A stretch of 64,000 bases of DNA from Promethearchaeota archaeon (GCA_016839585.1 JAEOTZ010000050.1:41900-105899); one strand, 5' to 3'. Counted from the stretch's first letter, positions 28,053 through 37,950 are shown. Notes: generated by a model not told the origin, from the letters alone. Numbers and translations are program-made.

Positions 28053-30224
28053 ATGGCAATTCTAATAATAGCTGAGAAAAAAAAAGCCGCAGAAGCTATA
28101 GCAGAAGCTCTTGGACCAGTTAAATTTATAAAAAAAACAAAAAGTTTAAACATTTATTATATACCATCAAGAAATATTTATGTTTTACCACTAAGAGGGC
28201 ATCTCCTTGAATATAGAAACACAGATGCGTTCAAAGGTTGGACTAATATTAATCCTCGCGATATTATCACTAATCCAAAATCAATCAAGAAGGTACCAAT
28301 CAAATATACAGGGGCTTATATTAAAGCATTAAAAGAATATGCAAAAATTTGTAATTATTGTATAATTGGAACAGATGCAGATATTGAAGGATGCAATATT
28401 GGGCTTATAGATGCATTACCTTTTGTTGTTCAAGAAAATCCAAACATCAGATTGTCACAAATGTGGCTTAGTTCACTACAAAAGCATGAAATAATAAAGA
28501 AATTTAATCAAACAATTCAACCAAAGTATAATTGGGCAAAAACAGGTGAGGCAAGGGCAATTATCGATGCTGTAATAGGTTTCTCTGCAACAAAAGAAGC
28601 CACTAATACTTTTAGACTACTTTTGAATAAACTTAATGCCAGATTTATATCAATTGGTAGAGTTCAGACCTCATTATTATACTTAATCTATTTATTAGAA
28701 GAACGAATTAAAAATTTTGTACCAGAACCTTATCTCACGATTGAAGCTAATTTAAATCATAAAGATGGAAAATTTAAAGCATACCATCAAAAAAATCCAT
28801 TTCAAAAAGCAGATAAAGCTTTAGCGAAGATTATATTCAATAAAATTAAGGACGAAAAATTTGCTAACGTAATAAACAATACAACAAATTTAGTTAAAAA
28901 TCCTCCACCCACACCCCTTAACACTTCAAAAGCTCTTATTTTGCTTACAAGAGTTTTGAAGATTAATGCAAATCTTGCTTTAAAGACAATGAATTCTTTA
29001 TATCTTAATAAAATAATATCATATCCAAGAACTGACAGTGATATATACAAACCAAATTTTGATCACATTCAGTATCTAAAGAAATTCATCACTCATTCTC
29101 AATATTGGAATTACACCCAAAGTCTGCTGAAAAATAATAGAGTCAAACCAACAAAAGGAAAAAAAGACGCTGGAGATCATCCTCCAATAACACCTTTAGA
29201 AAGCTTGGAATCAAATGATTCTCGGTTTAAAACCAATATTCATAAAAGAGTTTATGATGTATTAGCCAGACATTATTTAGCACTTTTTGGACCTGATGCT
29301 ATTGAATCAAAAACTGTTTTAAAACTATCTATAAAAGATGAACCATTTATATCAAGGATTCTTGCTCTAATATCTGAGGGATATTTAGCAATAGCTCCCT
29401 TCCTTAAAAAAAATTATGATATACTTATAAAAATCGTCGAAAATAAAATTCCAGTGGATGAGATCTTTTTGAATGAAAAAGAAACTAAATCACCAGCAAG
29501 ATATACAGATACCTCGCTTTTAAAGTTAATGGAAAAGAATCATTTAGGAACAAAATCGACGCGCCCTACTATTATTCAATTATTACAAAAGCGTGATTTG
29601 ATTTATCGTAATAAAGGTAGATATATACTTACAGAACTAGGTAATTTTTTAATTGAATGCTTAAAAGAAATTTGGTTACCCTTTTTAGAACCGAATTTTA
29701 CTAAAGAGGTGGAAGTTCAACTAAATGAAATTAAAGAAAATAGAAAAAAAATGGAGGATGTAGTTAATATTGTCAAAAAGAAATTTTTAGAGTTATTTGA
29801 TCTATTTATTTCAAATAAAAATGAAATTATTAAACGTATCAATAGTTATAAAGTTAAGGATGTTACCTCTTTGCGTAAAAGTAAATCATTTCCACTTACA
29901 TCATCCATGTGTCCTTTTTGTAATGTGAATCCAATGAAATTAATAACTACGACTAAAAAAAAGAGATTCCTTGCTTGTTCTGATGATAATTGCAAAAGTT
30001 ATTTTTCTTTACCACAGAGGGGTAAGATAACCATTTTAAACTCAAAATGTCTCAAATGTGGATTTAATGTTTTTAGAGTTTATTATCGAAGAAATAATAA
30101 AGAATTGAGTTATTATTTTTGTCCTAATTGCTGGAATAAAAGCCTTAAAGAGGACTCAGGGAATATGTTCTGCTCCAAATGTGAGGAGTATAAGATTTTG
30201 AATAATCAATGCGTTAAAAAATAG
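28053..30224 (+). CDS. topA: DNA topoisomerase I (type IA)
   Basis: Type IA topoisomerase that relaxes negative supercoils by a single-strand passage. It has an N-terminal Toprim domain (IIAEKKKAAEAIAEAL, then GTDADIEG), and the active tyrosine is in ISYPRTDSD (codon at 29022). C-terminal zinc fingers are CPFCN with CSDDNC, CLKCG with CPNC, and CSKC with a lone Cys near the end. I start at ATG 28053, where the Toprim strand begins; the TTG at 28005 adds 16 unlikely residues. Its 3' end overlaps a truncated TPR gene on the other strand by 19 bases. Confidence 0.93.
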   Translation: MAILIIAEKKKAAEAIAEALGPVKFIKKTKSLNIYYIPSRNIYVLPLRGHLLEYRNTDAFKGWTNINPRDIITNPKSIKKVPIKYTGAYIKALKEYAKICNYCIIGTDADIEGCNIGLIDALPFVVQENPNIRLSQMWLSSLQKHEIIKKFNQTIQPKYNWAKTGEARAIIDAVIGFSATKEATNTFRLLLNKLNARFISIGRVQTSLLYLIYLLEERIKNFVPEPYLTIEANLNHKDGKFKAYHQKNPFQKADKALAKIIFNKIKDEKFANVINNTTNLVKNPPPTPLNTSKALILLTRVLKINANLALKTMNSLYLNKIISYPRTDSDIYKPNFDHIQYLKKFITHSQYWNYTQSLLKNNRVKPTKGKKDAGDHPPITPLESLESNDSRFKTNIHKRVYDVLARHYLALFGPDAIESKTVLKLSIKDEPFISRILALISEGYLAIAPFLKKNYDILIKIVENKIPVDEIFLNEKETKSPARYTDTSLLKLMEKNHLGTKSTRPTIIQLLQKRDLIYRNKGRYILTELGNFLIECLKEIWLPFLEPNFTKEVEVQLNEIKENRKKMEDVVNIVKKKFLELFDLFISNKNEIIKRINSYKVKDVTSLRKSKSFPLTSSMCPFCNVNPMKLITTTKKKRFLACSDDNCKSYFSLPQRGKITILNSKCLKCGFNVFRVYYRRNNKELSYYFCPNCWNKSLKEDSGNMFCSKCEEYKILNNQCVKK

Positions 30225-30595
30225 AATATTTTAACCACCAATATTTTAACCACCAACAAGGTACCTCTATTAGGCTCCAATCCAGCAATCTTTTCATAAT
30301 TCTCTAATGCACTGTCATGATCTTTTAACTCACTGAAAATATCAGCGATACTCTTCAAATATTCGGTGTTATCTGGTTCTAGCTCTAATGCTCTTTGATA
30401 ACCCTCTATTGCTTCTCTAGGTTTTAAAAGCATATTGTAGGCAAATCCTTTTTTCTCCCACTCGTAGCTATTTTGTGGTTGGAGTTTTATAACTTTTTGA
30501 AGAATAGTATTTGCCTTATTATATTCCTTATTATCAGCATATGCCTGAGCTTGTTTAAACAGGCTTGATATACTTTCCTTAGTTTCTTCTACCAT
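30206..30595 (-). CDS. TPR protein, probably 3'-truncated
   Basis: Three TPR units (YADNKEYNKANTILQKVIKLQ, then EAIEGYQRALELEPDN and SALENYEKIAGLEPN), followed abruptly by a tail LLVVKILVVKIFYFLTH that is unlike TPR. The tail is encoded by a 15-bp tandem repeat and runs into the end of topA. The likely history is loss of the original 3' part. It begins one base after a 50-codon small ORF on the same strand. Confidence 0.6.
   Translation of the reverse strand: MVEETKESISSLFKQAQAYADNKEYNKANTILQKVIKLQPQNSYEWEKKGFAYNMLLKPREAIEGYQRALELEPDNTEYLKSIADIFSELKDHDSALENYEKIAGLEPNRGTLLVVKILVVKIFYFLTH
30225..30255. repeat. 15-bp tandem repeat, two copies
   Basis: AATATTTTAACCACC is repeated directly at the topA / TPR junction. 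It encodes the repeated VVKI-LVVKI in the TPR tail and probably marks the breakpoint that truncated that gene. Confidence 0.7.
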
Positions 30596-30596
30596 T

Positions 30597-30749
30597 CTAC
30601 CCTCTCCTTGATTTGTAGGTTTTAATCCTTGAATTCTGTAAATCGGTTCTTATTTTGTTGACTACTTTATTTTTTCTTATCTTCTCTTTTACCTGTTCTT
30701 CATGCCATTTCCATGGAATTTCGTAGTCAAGACTCTTACTTTCAGTCAT
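30597..30749 (-). CDS. Small ORF (50 aa) upstream of the TPR gene
   Basis: ATG at 30749, stop one base before the TPR start, so translation would be coupled. The product is MTESKSLDYEIPWKWHEEQ followed by a basic helix. No family known. Tight spacing and a tryptophan-containing start are the only support. Confidence 0.35.
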   Translation of the reverse strand: MTESKSLDYEIPWKWHEEQVKEKIRKNKVVNKIRTDLQNSRIKTYKSRRG

Positions 30750-30796
30750 AAAATATTAAAAATAAATCTGTAATTAGAATCAATAGTATATTCTGT

Positions 30797-30928
30797 TCAA
30801 TCTATTTAAAGAAAAAGAGAAAAAAAGGAGAGTACATTTTCTTTTTCTTTTTAAAGAACCATTAGTATTTATGTTTATGAAAATAATAAATTTGAGGTAA
30901 AGTTTATGGGAAAAGTTAGATATGTCGC
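30797..30928 (+). repeat. Duplicated promoter and 5' end, copy A (dead copy)
   Basis: Nearly identical over about 110 bases to 32140-32249, including an A-run, CATTTTCTTTTTCTTTTTAA, TTGAGGTAAAGTTT and the start ATGGGAAAAGTTAGATATGT. In this copy the frame MGKVRYV ends three codons later at a TAA (start 30906). It is a broken copy of the 5' end of the gene at 32230. Confidence 0.75.
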
Positions 30929-31024
30929 AGATAATTAAAAAGAAGGGAAAAGAAATTGTGGTGTTCAATGTTGAAACGATGCTTGATCCTCAAGAACAAT
31001 GCTAATTTCTTCAATCAATTATTA

Positions 31025-31930
31025 TTAATCAATTGAAATTTTAAATTGATATCTTTTTTTTATTAATCTAAAACCAATGGTTAATAAAAGGGTCATTAGA
31101 GGGACTGATATAAGAAATAATTCTACAGTAAAAATAGTAGGAATTGCAATATGTACATATGTTCCAATAAGTCCTATTATCATAAACGCTACACAAAAAG
31201 ATATCGTATCTAATAATAACTTATCTTTACCAGATTGACTTTTAATTACATTTGTCCTAATATCTTCATAATAGGCATTTGGATCAGAAATTTTATTGAC
31301 GTAATAAATATTATTTAGTAGATATTCATTTAAATCAATTCTTGTTTGAATATTTGAAAGAATTTTTAAAAATTCTGAGACATCATCTTTATCTTTATCT
31401 TTAAATAATGGTAAATCAGATTTCTCGATATCTATATTTTGCAAAAATGAAGTACCTTCTTCCTTATTACGTTGCTTAATTAATTCAAAAGAAATTTTTT
31501 GATTTTCTATCTCAGATTTGCTAAATACTTTTCTTTTTTTCATTATATTGGGAAGATCTATAACGATTTTTCTTTTTCGAGCTTTAAAACTTCTAATAGT
31601 CTCAAAATTAGGTTCTCTGATGGGTTTAAATACATGTTTTGTCTTATAAAATTTTAGAGTTTTTAATTTATTACTTTTTATTTCGCCTATACAACGCCAA
31701 TCAATATATTTTACTTTGGGTTTGCCCTTTTTTTGATATTCTGGGAAGTATATTCCTTTATTTGTAAATAATACATGCGAATTCCAGACATCGGGAAAGA
31801 CTCCCTCTGATAGAGGGTCTTCTTTATCAGAGATAACTTTATAAAATGTACTGTAGAGTATACTCTCCTTTTTAGAAACAAAATCTTGGAGATTTGAATA
31901 ATTTAAAGGAATATGGAAATCTGACATCAT
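31025..31930 (-). CDS. Hypothetical protein with PH/GRAM-like N-terminus and two membrane spans
   Basis: 301 residues. Residues 40-110 (VLFTNKGIYFPEYQ, KVKYIDWRCIGEI, LKTLKFYKTK) have the strand spacing of a PH- or GRAM-like domain, where a polypeptide reads a lipid or protein surface. A charged helical middle follows, then two hydrophobic segments at about 245-290. So it is probably a membrane-anchored cytosolic adaptor. The family is not one I know, and it is the only intact-looking gene inside the debris zone. Confidence 0.5.
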   Translation of the reverse strand: MMSDFHIPLNYSNLQDFVSKKESILYSTFYKVISDKEDPLSEGVFPDVWNSHVLFTNKGIYFPEYQKKGKPKVKYIDWRCIGEIKSNKLKTLKFYKTKHVFKPIREPNFETIRSFKARKRKIVIDLPNIMKKRKVFSKSEIENQKISFELIKQRNKEEGTSFLQNIDIEKSDLPLFKDKDKDDVSEFLKILSNIQTRIDLNEYLLNNIYYVNKISDPNAYYEDIRTNVIKSQSGKDKLLLDTISFCVAFMIIGLIGTYVHIAIPTIFTVELFLISVPLMTLLLTIGFRLIKKRYQFKISID

Positions 31931-32139
31931 TTATCCTATATGAAAAATATAAGTTATTGGTTAGAGAAAAATTCTCTTATATTATAGTTTTTCTAATCCT
32001 AGATATAATTCTCATGCTATATATTATAATTTTCCTTTAAATAATTTCATTATAATATCTTGATACCTATATCGGATATTATTGATAAAATTTCGCAAGT
32101 GATGAAAGAGAATGGCAAAGAGATTACTATTATTTTGAG

Positions 32140-32249
32140 CTCAATCTATTAAAAAAAAAAAGAGCACATTTTCTTTTTCTTTTTAAGGAACTATTACTAT
32201 TTATTTTTAATAAATTTGAGGTAAAGTTTATGGGAAAAGTTAGATATGT
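32140..32249 (+). repeat. Duplicated promoter and 5' end, copy B (live copy)
   Basis: Partner of 30797-30928. It carries the same T-rich leader and GAGGT ribosome-binding site and continues into the intact gene at 32230. Just upstream, 32089-32150 encodes SQVMKENGKEITIIL, similar to SQIIKKKGKEIVVFN encoded at 30925, so the duplicated block was also rearranged. Confidence 0.75.
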
Positions 32250-32538
32250 TTCCTCTTGGCAGAACAAGTGGATTACTTCAAACGCTGGTTCTATTGACGA
32301 CTTTATTAAAACTTTTGAAGAGTTAGCGGAGATGTTTAGAGAATGGAAAGAAATGGGAATTAAACTTAATCCTAATAGTGGTATTGGGGACGATTATGCC
32401 GAATTTTATACCGATGATATGGAGGTGGCAATTAAGGCACAGTTTACCTTTTACAGCGGTGATGATAGGACTAAAGAATATCTTGAAACCAATACAGGAG
32501 AAATAGTGGAAGTACCTAAAGAAAAATTAGAAGATTGA
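32230..32538 (+). CDS. Hypothetical acidic protein (102 aa)
   Basis: No family recognised. Starts MGKVRYVSSWQNKW; the middle holds a helix (FIKTFEELAEMFREWKEMG) and a strand-rich end (MEVAIKAQFTFYSGDDR). A GAGGT lies seven bases before the ATG. The 5' end and promoter are duplicated at 30797. Its stop overlaps the next frame. Confidence 0.5.
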   Translation: MGKVRYVSSWQNKWITSNAGSIDDFIKTFEELAEMFREWKEMGIKLNPNSGIGDDYAEFYTDDMEVAIKAQFTFYSGDDRTKEYLETNTGEIVEVPKEKLED

Positions 32539-32573
32539 GAATAATTTTTTATTTGGCAATATCCTATTTAATT

Positions 32574-33293
32574 ATGTTAAAGGCGAATAACATGAATGAA
32601 GATTTAAATGAATTGATTAGAAAAGCACAATATTTTTTAAATTCGGGGCAGATCGAACAAGCAATAGGATCTCTTCAAAAAGCTGTAAAAAGCGATCCTA
32701 AGTTTATTAATGCATGGCTTCTGCTTGGGAATATTTATTTTGCTATGAAACAGCATGTTTTAGTACAGAACAGAACCGATAAATTCTACAATAGGGAAGT
32801 TTTTTTTAGGTATGAGAATGTGAGTATAACTGAAAAGAACGCATATGATACAACCTTAGAACTGGGATGGGATACCTATAAAGATGGTAATCCTTCTGAG
32901 CCTGTTGTTCGTGATGCTTTTTGGCTTCACAGCAACTTTTTTCTTAATTGGTCGTTTGATTATGAAGAAAGACTAGCAGAAGTGAATCAGACCAAAATCT
33001 ATTATTATGATCGAATTGAAGAGAACTTAAATAAGGCAATCGAAGGATGTATAGCTGCTATGAACTCTATTGAGATTTATGAAGAGAGTGAGACGATGGG
33101 TGATGATAAGGCAATAGGGATAGATTTGGGTCTATTTCTAATATTTAATATCATTATAGGGAGTTTAATGTTTATATTTCTAAATATCAAAATAAGAGGA
33201 AAAATCTGTAAAAGATGTGATGGTAATTACCTCTTGTTGCTTTTTTATCGGCTCTTGTTCTATATATATTGCAAAGGCAATCAATTCTTTTAA
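32574..33293 (+). CDS. Chimeric ORF: TPR start fused to an unrelated membrane-protein end
   Basis: Residues 7-60 from the ATG at 32574 are TPR (LNELIRKAQYFLNSGQIEQA, then AWLLLGNIYFAMKQ). After that the sequence changes to an extracellular-looking region with NRT and NWS sites, then a hydrophobic span (LFLIFNIIIGSLMFIFLNI) and a tail read through the antisense of an AlbA_2 fragment. No single protein has this order, so I read it as a recombination product. It may not be expressed. Confidence 0.45.
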   Translation: MLKANNMNEDLNELIRKAQYFLNSGQIEQAIGSLQKAVKSDPKFINAWLLLGNIYFAMKQHVLVQNRTDKFYNREVFFRYENVSITEKNAYDTTLELGWDTYKDGNPSEPVVRDAFWLHSNFFLNWSFDYEERLAEVNQTKIYYYDRIEENLNKAIEGCIAAMNSIEIYEESETMGDDKAIGIDLGLFLIFNIIIGSLMFIFLNIKIRGKICKRCDGNYLLLLFYRLLFYIYCKGNQFF

Positions 33294-33407
33294 AACCTTT
33301 TCTTTCCAATGTTGATTTTGAAGTATAAGTGAGCTTTTAAACTCATAATTTAAAGTTTCACCTTCTTTCAGTTGAATTAATTTATCAATTTCTTTACAAT
33401 CTGTCAT
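33180..33407 (-). pseudogene. Fragment of an AlbA_2 (Schlafen-type) domain gene
   Basis: The first 45 residues (KLIQLKEGETLNYEFKSSL, then KEKVLKELIAFA) match the start of AlbA_2/AAA-4 domains found in transcription and defence-related proteins. The match stops at about 33265 and the frame ends after 75 codons, whereas such proteins exceed 200 residues. It overlaps the chimeric ORF on the other strand. Confidence 0.6.
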
Positions 33408-33620
33408 GACTAACTAAATTTAGAATTCCGCTTTACAACACTAAATAAATAAAAAAGATATATTTTTTTAGTTTTTCTATTTCAAAGAAATAAAAGAATT
33501 GAAGATTTGAATAAAAGTCATTTCTAATCTTTATTATAGTTTAATAGTAATTTATATATGACAGAATTTCTATAGATCTTAAGAAGTTAAAAAATTGAAA
33601 TTTTTGAGTTAAAGTGGGAA

Positions 33621-36600
33621 ATGAATATTGAACATCTTAGTTCATATCAAAAGGAAGTATATGGAATTCTGCTAAAGGAAAGCCCTTTAGCTGCTAGAGC
33701 ATATCTTGGTGCTATAATTACATATAACCAAGAAGATAATCCAGATAAATTTCATCAAATAGCAAACTCTCTGAGACATATTAGTAGTATTTTTGCTAGA
33801 GATATTATCATTGAACGTGATCAAGAAGAATATGGGAGTTTATTGGACTTTTTTAAAAACTATTTAAAAGAAAATAATCTGGATCAGAAATACGAAGTTA
33901 GAATAATTGCAGAAGAGGATATAACTCATTTAAAAAAACTGGAATTAAAAGTGGCCAAAGATCCTGATATTTTACCAGTAACTTCAAGAACACATTTAGA
34001 TAATCTTATTAAAGAATGGTTAAAAATACATGATTTTTTTCTTGGTATTGCCCATTATGGTTATGAACAAATTGATGAGGAAAAGTTTGATATTAATTTT
34101 AAAAAGCTAGAAAGGATTTTAATGGAGCTTTTCAAATCATCAAAAGAGACAATAAGACAATTAACTGAATTATTAGAGATTAATAATCCAGAAGAGAAGC
34201 ACTTAGAAATATTAAAGAAATATATACTTAAACCAGCAGATTCCCAATTCTTTTTTATGAATCTACATAATCCTAACTGGTTTGATATACTTCAAAAACA
34301 TAATTACTTCTGTTTACCTAAAAAAGATGAATCTGGTTTATTAAATATTCATTTTTTCCCCCAGATACATTATTTGAAAAATATTTCAGAGATTATTCCA
34401 GATAAAGTAATCATAATTCTACAAGAATTGTCAAATTCCGGAAATATTATTCTTTTTAGGGGTATAGCATTATGTATTTTAAAGATGCCAATTGTTAAAG
34501 TAAAGAATGCTATGAGTATTATTGAGACAATGGTTAAAACGCAAGATGTCTCATTATATTCTATCTTAAAGAAGTTACTCTATAAATTAATAGAGGTAAA
34601 TGATTATGAATCTGTACTAAGAATTATTAAAGAATTGTTTAACTCTAAGAACTCTCAACCTCCTAAATTATATGGTATAAAGGGTTTTGATATTTATAGA
34701 TATTTACTTTCTGAATATAGAGATATCTTTGAAGTAATATTATTACATGGAGATGAAGAATCTATTATCGGTCTTTTAGAAATACTTTGTATTTGTCTTG
34801 GAGAACAAATAAAAAAGAAAATAATTAAGAATATTAAATTTGGAGATGATATTAATAACAGGACAACTGAGATTACAGATGAGATTTTAAAAGCTTCCGA
34901 TAACTCTGAACTATGGAGAGAGTCAATCGAGACTTTTCCTGACACTTATAAATCAGATGGTATAGAAAACAGATTAATAGATGAAATTAGGGATTATCTC
35001 CTCTCACTTTCTGAAAAAGATAAAAGCATTTTCTATAGAAGTTTTCAATTACTTTCAAATTTTAAATGGAATATATTCAAGAGATTACAACTGTTCTTAG
35101 GATATAAGAAATTCGATATTTTGAAGGATCAAATTAGTTTAATTTTTGAAAATGACTTGTTTAAAGAGAAATTTCTATGGCCAGAGTTATATTTTCTATT
35201 GAAAAACTATTTTAATATATTTTCAGAAGAACAACAACAGGCATACTGTAATTGGATTAATGAGAAATTGTTAGATTTTAAAAATGAGAATATAAGTAAA
35301 AGAGATTTGCTCCGAATTATTGAACCAGTTTATGAATATTTACCCCTGAATTTTAAACTAACTAACACAGAGTTAGTTGACGAGTCAAAATCGTTCGAAT
35401 TAATATATAAACACCCTCCAAATATTTTTCGGTATCATGGACCCATTCGGTTTTTCGATCCTATAACCGAATTTAAAGAAGATTTAGTTGGTAAGGATAT
35501 AGATGAGCTTATAAACTTTATGAATGATTGGGAACCCACTGGAATGAGAACTTTTGAATCTCCAAATGATTTAGGATATGCTATATCTAAACTCATAATA
35601 GAAAATCCTTTAAAATACCTTAAATTTTTAGAAAGATTTAAGGATATCAAAGTCTTTTACCTTCCTCATATCATTGAGGGTTTCGGAAGAACTATCCATG
35701 AAAAGATAATATTTGATATTGAATTTTTATTATTTCAATTATTAGAAATTGTAAATTTTATTATATCTCAAAACGAACTTGACGAGAGTCTAAAAATAAA
35801 GATCTTTAGTGAAATTGAAGAAACTCTTAATTACTGTGTAAAATATGAGGATTTGAATGTTAATGAAAAAATATTAGAGATTATAATCCAAATTACAAAA
35901 CTTCTAATTAAAATAGAGAACCCTTATTATATTAAATATGAAGAAGCTGAAAATTTTCATCAAGAATCAGTAATCTATTATTATACACAATTCAAAGGAA
36001 AATCCATAGAAACACTAATTATTCTCAATCGTAAGTGTGTTGAAGAGGGTCATGAACCATATTTACTTCAAGAGATTAAGAAGATTTTTGAAAGTATATT
36101 AATAAATTCGATAATTGAAAAAGAACTTTTTTGTTCGATGTTCGGTGAATGCTTATATAATCTCTTTTATTTTGATAAAGATTGGACAATCACTCAAATT
36201 GAGAAAATTTTTCCAACTGGAAGCGATAATCGGAGTAAATGGAACGCCGCTTGGGAAGGTTATATTATTTCACATAAGCAACAAGTTAATGAAGCCGCAT
36301 TTAAGATATTAAAAGAACAATATATTCAAGCAATAAACAAAGTTCAGAGCCCGAATATATCTCTTAGAGCAAAAGAAGCGCTATCAACTCATCTCTTCTT
36401 ATTGTATCTTTATGGTTATATTAGTCTAGAACAAGATAGTTTACTCTATTTTTATTTTAAACAATCAGATATAGACACAAGATCGAGAGCAATGTGGGAT
36501 TATTACAAAAATATTTATCCTCATGCGAAAACCTTAAATGATTCAATATTACAGAAATATTTTGAACTATGGGATTTTCGGATTGAGTTAATTACTGAGA

Positions 36601-37004
36601 TGGTAAATTCAAGAAAAATCACCATTAAAGATGCGTTTAACGAGTTAAAATGGTATACAATATTATTTTCAGAAATAGAAAATCCCTCTGAAGAACACTT
36701 GTTAAGAATGCAGAAAATAACTAAATTAACTTATGTTATCGGGGAGTTATTTTTGGATAACATACTATATAAACTCGTTGATTATGTAACTATAAATTAT
36801 AAATTGGTGTTGGAAATAATATTTGCCTACATTAAAAATAGAGAAAATCCTGCTTGGCTTTTTTTAACTAAACCTGACATTGTACGACAAATTCTTGAGG
36901 ATGTGTATAAACTTTTAGAAAATGATGAGGATCAGGCTATATATGAAAAAATTATGGATGAATTGCATGCAAAAGGATATGACATTAGTGGATTCTCTAC
37001 TTAA
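33621..37004 (+). CDS. Giant alpha-solenoid protein (1127 aa)
   Basis: No catalytic motif visible; the whole protein is helical repeats. Residues 210-233 read FFFMNLHNPNWFDILQKHNYF plus CLP, a pattern (F-x-x-L-x-NP-x-WF-x-x-L-x-x-x-x-F-x-x-P) that I have met in large bacterial solenoid proteins of defence-type gene neighbourhoods. The start is ATG 33621, with a TATA-like TTTATATA about 70 bases upstream. Neighbours are gene debris, TPR remnants and a DNA methyltransferase. A sensor or scaffold in host defence is an inference. Confidence 0.6.
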   Translation: MNIEHLSSYQKEVYGILLKESPLAARAYLGAIITYNQEDNPDKFHQIANSLRHISSIFARDIIIERDQEEYGSLLDFFKNYLKENNLDQKYEVRIIAEEDITHLKKLELKVAKDPDILPVTSRTHLDNLIKEWLKIHDFFLGIAHYGYEQIDEEKFDINFKKLERILMELFKSSKETIRQLTELLEINNPEEKHLEILKKYILKPADSQFFFMNLHNPNWFDILQKHNYFCLPKKDESGLLNIHFFPQIHYLKNISEIIPDKVIIILQELSNSGNIILFRGIALCILKMPIVKVKNAMSIIETMVKTQDVSLYSILKKLLYKLIEVNDYESVLRIIKELFNSKNSQPPKLYGIKGFDIYRYLLSEYRDIFEVILLHGDEESIIGLLEILCICLGEQIKKKIIKNIKFGDDINNRTTEITDEILKASDNSELWRESIETFPDTYKSDGIENRLIDEIRDYLLSLSEKDKSIFYRSFQLLSNFKWNIFKRLQLFLGYKKFDILKDQISLIFENDLFKEKFLWPELYFLLKNYFNIFSEEQQQAYCNWINEKLLDFKNENISKRDLLRIIEPVYEYLPLNFKLTNTELVDESKSFELIYKHPPNIFRYHGPIRFFDPITEFKEDLVGKDIDELINFMNDWEPTGMRTFESPNDLGYAISKLIIENPLKYLKFLERFKDIKVFYLPHIIEGFGRTIHEKIIFDIEFLLFQLLEIVNFIISQNELDESLKIKIFSEIEETLNYCVKYEDLNVNEKILEIIIQITKLLIKIENPYYIKYEEAENFHQESVIYYYTQFKGKSIETLIILNRKCVEEGHEPYLLQEIKKIFESILINSIIEKELFCSMFGECLYNLFYFDKDWTITQIEKIFPTGSDNRSKWNAAWEGYIISHKQQVNEAAFKILKEQYIQAINKVQSPNISLRAKEALSTHLFLLYLYGYISLEQDSLLYFYFKQSDIDTRSRAMWDYYKNIYPHAKTLNDSILQKYFELWDFRIELITEMVNSRKITIKDAFNELKWYTILFSEIENPSEEHLLRMQKITKLTYVIGELFLDNILYKLVDYVTINYKLVLEIIFAYIKNRENPAWLFLTKPDIVRQILEDVYKLLENDEDQAIYEKIMDELHAKGYDISGFST

Positions 37005-37129
37005 TATTATAACCATTTTTGACACTCTTAATCAGTTCTATCCCTTGAAAAAATCCCCTAAATTCTTATCATCTCTTCTGATACATTCATTTTTATCATC
37101 TAAAAAATAAAATAAAAAGTGATATTTTT

Positions 37130-37285
37130 TTCAAGTTAAAAAAATATGAGCAAGCGTTAGAGACATTAAATATCATAACTGGAATAGAGCTGGATTATGA
37201 AAGTATTAATCGATTAAAAGCTAAAATTTATCTATTAAGAGGAAATCTATTTAAAGAAAAAGAGAAGATCAATTTTTCTATCTGA
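37130..37285 (+). pseudogene. TPR gene remnant
   Basis: The frame reads KLKKYEQALETLNIITGIEL, then RLKAKIYLLRGNLFKEKEK and a stop, a recognisable TPR unit without start codon. The rest of 37005-37375 shows no gene. Confidence 0.45.
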
Positions 37286-37375
37286 TTTAACGATTTATAC
37301 AATAAATTAAAAAATAATTGAGACAAAATACAATTATAAAATATTCTAACAAATTAATAAATCAGAAATCTAAGG

Positions 37376-37714
37376 ATGATTGTATCAAAGACTGACAATA
37401 TTCCTACTAAAAGGATCGTATCTATCTTAGGTAATATTTCAATAAGAAGAGCCGAGGCTTTTAGTGAGAATGAGGAGAAAGCCATGCAGAAATTGATTAG
37501 AAAAGCCGAAAGGATGGGAGCAAACGCAATTATAAATTTTTCTTATAGGGGTTCAGGCACTTGGGGTACCTATGGTTCCTGTAGTGGGCTTGCAGTAATA
37601 ATCGAAGATATTAACCCTGGTCATCAAGATCAAAATATGGTGTATTGTCGTAATTGTGGTAAAGTAATAGAGATTTTTGCTCGTTTTTGTAAGCATTGTG
37701 GTTCAAAACAGTAG
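37376..37714 (+). CDS. YbjQ-like domain with C-terminal zinc ribbon
   Basis: 112 residues. The first 80 match the YbjQ/UPF0145 fold (KLIRKAERMGANAIINFSY, then GTWGTYGSCSGLAVII), a small pentameric protein of unclear role. The end is a zinc ribbon, CRNCGKVIEIFARFCKHCG. The combination is often seen in archaea. Stands alone. Confidence 0.75.
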   Translation: MIVSKTDNIPTKRIVSILGNISIRRAEAFSENEEKAMQKLIRKAERMGANAIINFSYRGSGTWGTYGSCSGLAVIIEDINPGHQDQNMVYCRNCGKVIEIFARFCKHCGSKQ

Positions 37715-37755
37715 ATCTATAAAGTGAATTATGTAGAATTTGATTTCTTCTAATT

Positions 37756-37950
37756 TTAGGGATTGGTGAAATGTTCTACTTTTGCTCCTTTTCGCATGGC
37801 AAAAGTATCCAATTTCCCATAGATTTTATGATATTCCTCATCCTTTAGAAATTCTTCTAATTGCTCAGGAGAAGAAAAGTTCAAAATTATCGTCACACTA
37901 TTATCAGGTATATGTTTTCTTAGATATTTTTTAGCTGTTTTTTTAGCCAT
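37756..37950 (-). CDS. Small hypothetical protein (64 aa)
   Basis: A basic start (MAKKTAKKYLRKH), then VTIILNFSSPEQLEEFLKDEEY, which suggests one half of a dimeric ferredoxin-like alpha/beta fold. No family certain. Confidence 0.4.
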   Translation of the reverse strand: MAKKTAKKYLRKHIPDNSVTIILNFSSPEQLEEFLKDEEYHKIYGKLDTFAMRKGAKVEHFTNP

